Source: Lacrimispora amygdalina
GTDB lineage: Bacteria > Bacillota > Clostridia > Lachnospirales > Lachnospiraceae
Assembly: GCF_900205965.1 (NCBI RefSeq)
Contig: NZ_OAOF01000003.1
Span: forward strand, 310,001 to 374,000
Direction of reading: 5' to 3'
Length of the DNA stretch: 64,000 nt
The translations under genes were made by a program, and so were the position numbers. The notes beneath the pieces were generated by a model, which saw nothing but the letters and a program-made list of their open reading frames with translations, was not told the DNA's origin and ran no database searches. Shown in pieces: positions 61,037 to 64,000 of the stretch; positions within the stretch are counted from its first letter, which is position 1; the number at the start of each line of letters is the position of its first letter.

Positions 61037-64000
61037 ATGGTTTTTAAAAGTAAGCGTTATTTAAGCTGCGTTCTCATTTCAGCAATGTTGATTTGCGCTG
61101 TTCCCATAAGCGTATATGCTGAGACAGGACAGATTTTAAGTGAGGATGACAGGGACGCAAAATCAACAGCAGGATGGGTTGGGGAGTTTGATCCAAGAAA
61201 TGATTTCGATTTTAGCACAACTAGTCCAGGAACTAACTGGTATCAGAATATTGATATATTTCAGTATAATATTATTTCTCCTACAGATTCAATTGATGGA
61301 ACAAGAGATATGTTTGAGTATTGCCCATTTTATAATACAAGAGATAACAGTAAAGGTACGATCTATAAGGATTTACCGGTTACTCCTGGTTATTATATGC
61401 TGTCAGCATCTGGTGAGATTGCATTACAATTCTCCAATGATACAGGTAAGCTAAAAATTGAAGTGTATGATAATACTGCTGGAACGGGATCCCCAATCAG
61501 CAGTTCATCTGCGTCAGCCCAATACAAGACTGGAGATTGGGACCCCGTTTCAGTCAATAATGTATATCTGACTCCTCGGGCTAAAATGATTCGATTGGTC
61601 TTAGAAGCAGCTACAGAGGAAATTGATGAATACCACTATATCGATTTTGATGGTTTAAGTGTATCGCTTGCCCCAACTGCCACGCCCCCCATTATAACTA
61701 ATATGAATAATGATTTAGCGGTATTTACAAAAAGTGGTCCCCCAATACCACTGGATAAAGATCAGGATATAACAGTAAAGGTAGATTCCGGTTTTGGCAG
61801 AACCTACGAAGGCGGCTCGCTCACTGCGTCCATTACTGGTAATGGCATCGCTTCAGAAGATGTACTGGAGATTGCCCAGACAGGCGGCATTACCCTGTCT
61901 GGTGGTTCTGTCTTATATAACGGAACATCTATTGGAACGTATTCAGCAGGGGGGGCAGAAATGAACCTGTCCGTTTCATTAAATGCCGATGCCGGTGATA
62001 TCAGTGTAGCAGCTTTGATTAAAGCTATTGTATACAGGAATACAAACACAGTAAATCCCAATACAACCCCCAGAACTGTAATGGTATCTGTTTCAGATAA
62101 CAACAACGCATCAGAACCAGTCTTTATAACTGTTAATGTGAATTATCCTCCGGTCAGAAAAAGCGGAGTTTCCGCCTCTGATACATCAGACAGGACGGTC
62201 AATTCACCATATTTACTGGATTTAATTACAATTTTTGAAGACACAAATAATGACCCACTGACTTATAAGGTTAAAGTAAATGAGGGGGCCGTACAGTCGA
62301 CTGGAAACAGCTATTCTTTCACCCCAACAGAAATCGGAACGTATACACTGGTATTTCATGCCTATGACGGAAATGATGAATCCACGGATACTTACACAGT
62401 AACACTAAATGTGAAGGCACCTAATACGCCTCCCGTTAGAAAGTCTGGTGTGAGTGATACAAAGCTGGAAACCATTGCAGTGAATAAAGCCTGTGAAATT
62501 AATTTGGATACAATTTTTGAAGATGCCGACGGCGATTCATTAACTTATGTGGTAAGTGTGAACGGAGGAGAGGAGAAGGCTGTGGCCGGGGACTATTCCT
62601 ATACCCCTGCTTCTGAAGGAGCATACACGCTGGGATTCAGAGCCTATGATGGCAGTGCATACTCTACAGACACCTATAAGGTAAACATTACAGCAGTAAA
62701 TACCCCTCCGGTAAGAAAAAGTAATGTTGAGGAATCAGTAAATGAAAGTTTAACTGTGGGTATGGCATATGCTCTTGATTTAACAGAGATATTTGAAGAT
62801 GAGAATCAGGACCCCCTGACTTATAAAGTAAAGGTAAATGAAAATGCGGAGGAGATCATCAATAAAGACTATACATTTACCCCTGCCGCCACAGGATCAT
62901 ACACCATAATATTTAAAGCAAATGACGGTACTGATGACTCCACGGACACATACACAGTAACACTGAATGTAAAACAGCCAAACCGTGCACCGGTCAGGAA
63001 AAGTGGATTAGAAGAATCAATGTCATTTACAGCTTCGGTAAATTCCCAATTTTATATAGGCCTGGAAAATGTATTTGAGGATCCGGACGATGATCCATTG
63101 AACTTTATGGTAAAGATTGACGATAACCCTGAAGTATCAGCCGATGATAACTTTAACTATACAGTTACTTCGGCAGGATCCCACACCCTGGTATTTAAAG
63201 CCTCTGACGGGAGATTGGAATCAACCGAAACATTTACTATATCAATTACAGCAACAAAAATCCCACTCAGATCAGTCACGCAGCCTGACGCAGTAACCGG
63301 AATCCCCAATGGTTCAGCAAAAACAGCTGCTGCACTCGGCCTGCCTGAAACAGTAAGACTTGTTACTGATTCAGGACCTGAAGACGCAGACGTCACCTGG
63401 AATGTGGCAGCGTGCTCCTATGATCCGGATCAGGAGCCAGAGCAGACCTTCGATGTGGAAGGAACAGTCAGTCTTCCTGACTATATCAGTAATCCGGATG
63501 GTATTTCCTTAGATGTAACAGTCCGTGTAACGGTTAAATCTAAATTGCCGGCGGATATGACTCTGGTGAGCATTGTACCGGTAACCCCCATTACCGGCAT
63601 TCCCAATGGCTCAGCAAAAACGGTCTTATCACTGAATCTGCCTCTCAATGTGATTCTTGTAACTGATCAGGGAAATATATCAGCCGGTGTTACCTGGGAC
63701 CTGGAATCTGGTACCTATGATCCGGACCAGAAAACAGCTCAGACCTTCGAGGTGGAGGGCGTAGTGAGCCTTCCTGCCAAAGTGGTTAACCCGGATGGGG
63801 TATCCCTTTCTGTCACTGCAGAAGTAACCGTTGATGCAGAATCACTGACTGATAAAACACTGGAGCGGATTTATTCAATCTCTCCCGTAAAAGGCATTAC
63901 AAACGGGACTGCCAAAACAGTAACCGCTTTGGGGATACCAGCTAAAGTACTGCTGGGAACCGATGACGGTAACGTTCAGGCGGATGTGAACTGGGATCTG
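61037..64000 (+). CDS. Large secreted repeat adhesin, 3' partial
   Basis: 988 residues are visible and the frame is open at the right edge. A signal peptide (1-29, ending SVYA) is followed by an unassigned N-terminal domain (about 30-215), a cadherin-like region, then four repeats of about 95 residues each beginning PPVRKSG (or APVRKSG) and containing FEDxxxDPLTY and YDG...STDTYTV, and then three bacterial-Ig-like repeats beginning GIPNGSAKT or GITNGTAKT, the last cut off. Such proteins are long surface stalks or adhesins. ATG at 61037 is set by the signal peptide; the ribosome site (GAGAGTG) is weak. Confidence 0.85.
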   Translation, partial: MVFKSKRYLSCVLISAMLICAVPISVYAETGQILSEDDRDAKSTAGWVGEFDPRNDFDFSTTSPGTNWYQNIDIFQYNIISPTDSIDGTRDMFEYCPFYNTRDNSKGTIYKDLPVTPGYYMLSASGEIALQFSNDTGKLKIEVYDNTAGTGSPISSSSASAQYKTGDWDPVSVNNVYLTPRAKMIRLVLEAATEEIDEYHYIDFDGLSVSLAPTATPPIITNMNNDLAVFTKSGPPIPLDKDQDITVKVDSGFGRTYEGGSLTASITGNGIASEDVLEIAQTGGITLSGGSVLYNGTSIGTYSAGGAEMNLSVSLNADAGDISVAALIKAIVYRNTNTVNPNTTPRTVMVSVSDNNNASEPVFITVNVNYPPVRKSGVSASDTSDRTVNSPYLLDLITIFEDTNNDPLTYKVKVNEGAVQSTGNSYSFTPTEIGTYTLVFHAYDGNDESTDTYTVTLNVKAPNTPPVRKSGVSDTKLETIAVNKACEINLDTIFEDADGDSLTYVVSVNGGEEKAVAGDYSYTPASEGAYTLGFRAYDGSAYSTDTYKVNITAVNTPPVRKSNVEESVNESLTVGMAYALDLTEIFEDENQDPLTYKVKVNENAEEIINKDYTFTPAATGSYTIIFKANDGTDDSTDTYTVTLNVKQPNRAPVRKSGLEESMSFTASVNSQFYIGLENVFEDPDDDPLNFMVKIDDNPEVSADDNFNYTVTSAGSHTLVFKASDGRLESTETFTISITATKIPLRSVTQPDAVTGIPNGSAKTAAALGLPETVRLVTDSGPEDADVTWNVAACSYDPDQEPEQTFDVEGTVSLPDYISNPDGISLDVTVRVTVKSKLPADMTLVSIVPVTPITGIPNGSAKTVLSLNLPLNVILVTDQGNISAGVTWDLESGTYDPDQKTAQTFEVEGVVSLPAKVVNPDGVSLSVTAEVTVDAESLTDKTLERIYSISPVKGITNGTAKTVTALGIPAKVLLGTDDGNVQADVNWDL

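Overview
The window reads as a chromosomal segment of an anaerobic Gram-positive of the Clostridia, most likely a Lachnospiraceae member of the Clostridium/Lacrimispora type. The evidence is strong AGGAGG ribosome binding sites, sigma-A promoters with 16-18 bp spacers, YG/GW cell-wall-binding repeat proteins, a GH25 lysozyme and a type II Wadjet operon. No tRNA, rRNA or CRISPR array was seen. The taxonomic call is inference.

Region 1 (1-8976) is a surface-glycan cluster. A glycosyltransferase open at the left edge is followed by a complete four-enzyme route to GDP-D-glycero-D-manno-heptose (hddC, hddA, gmhB, gmhA), two polytopic membrane proteins and a polyprenyl-phosphate sugar transferase. 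Region 2 (8977-17205) holds a Rpn-like PD-(D/E)XK nuclease with an exact 12-bp tandem repeat. It also holds a minus-strand group for choline-type surface decoration (a HTH-LicC-LicA fusion, a repeat protein and a GH25 lysozyme), and a plus-strand secreted acidic repeat protein behind two tandem near-consensus promoters.

Region 3 (17519-51041) is a long capsule/exopolysaccharide locus, clearly more AT-rich than its flanks over most of its length. It encodes two initiating phosphoglycosyl transferases, two related flippases, three Wzy/O-antigen-ligase-like proteins, at least eight glycosyltransferases including a GT11 fucosyltransferase, three acyltransferases, UDP-glucose dehydrogenase, a full mannose-to-GDP-L-fucose set (gmd, fcl, manC, phosphohexomutase) and a chain-length protein with a kinase-like tail. 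It looks like two capsule modules joined together. A 3,281-bp transposon with a DDE integrase, an AAA+ ATPase and a zinc-ribbon/HTH protein interrupts an acyltransferase gene. Its terminal repeats, 6-bp target duplication and repeated subterminal motifs are all visible, and removing it restores the gene exactly in frame.

Region 4 (51099-59158) is a complete type II Wadjet operon, jetABCD, for defence against plasmids. Region 5 (59386-64000) holds two adjacent half-size tail-collar proteins, a discoidin/cadherin-like protein, and the first 988 residues of a secreted repeat adhesin that runs off the right edge.

The regions share a theme of building, decorating and anchoring the outer surface, with a defence island set between two surface-protein blocks. 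All functional names rest on motif and family recognition by reading; no database search was run.
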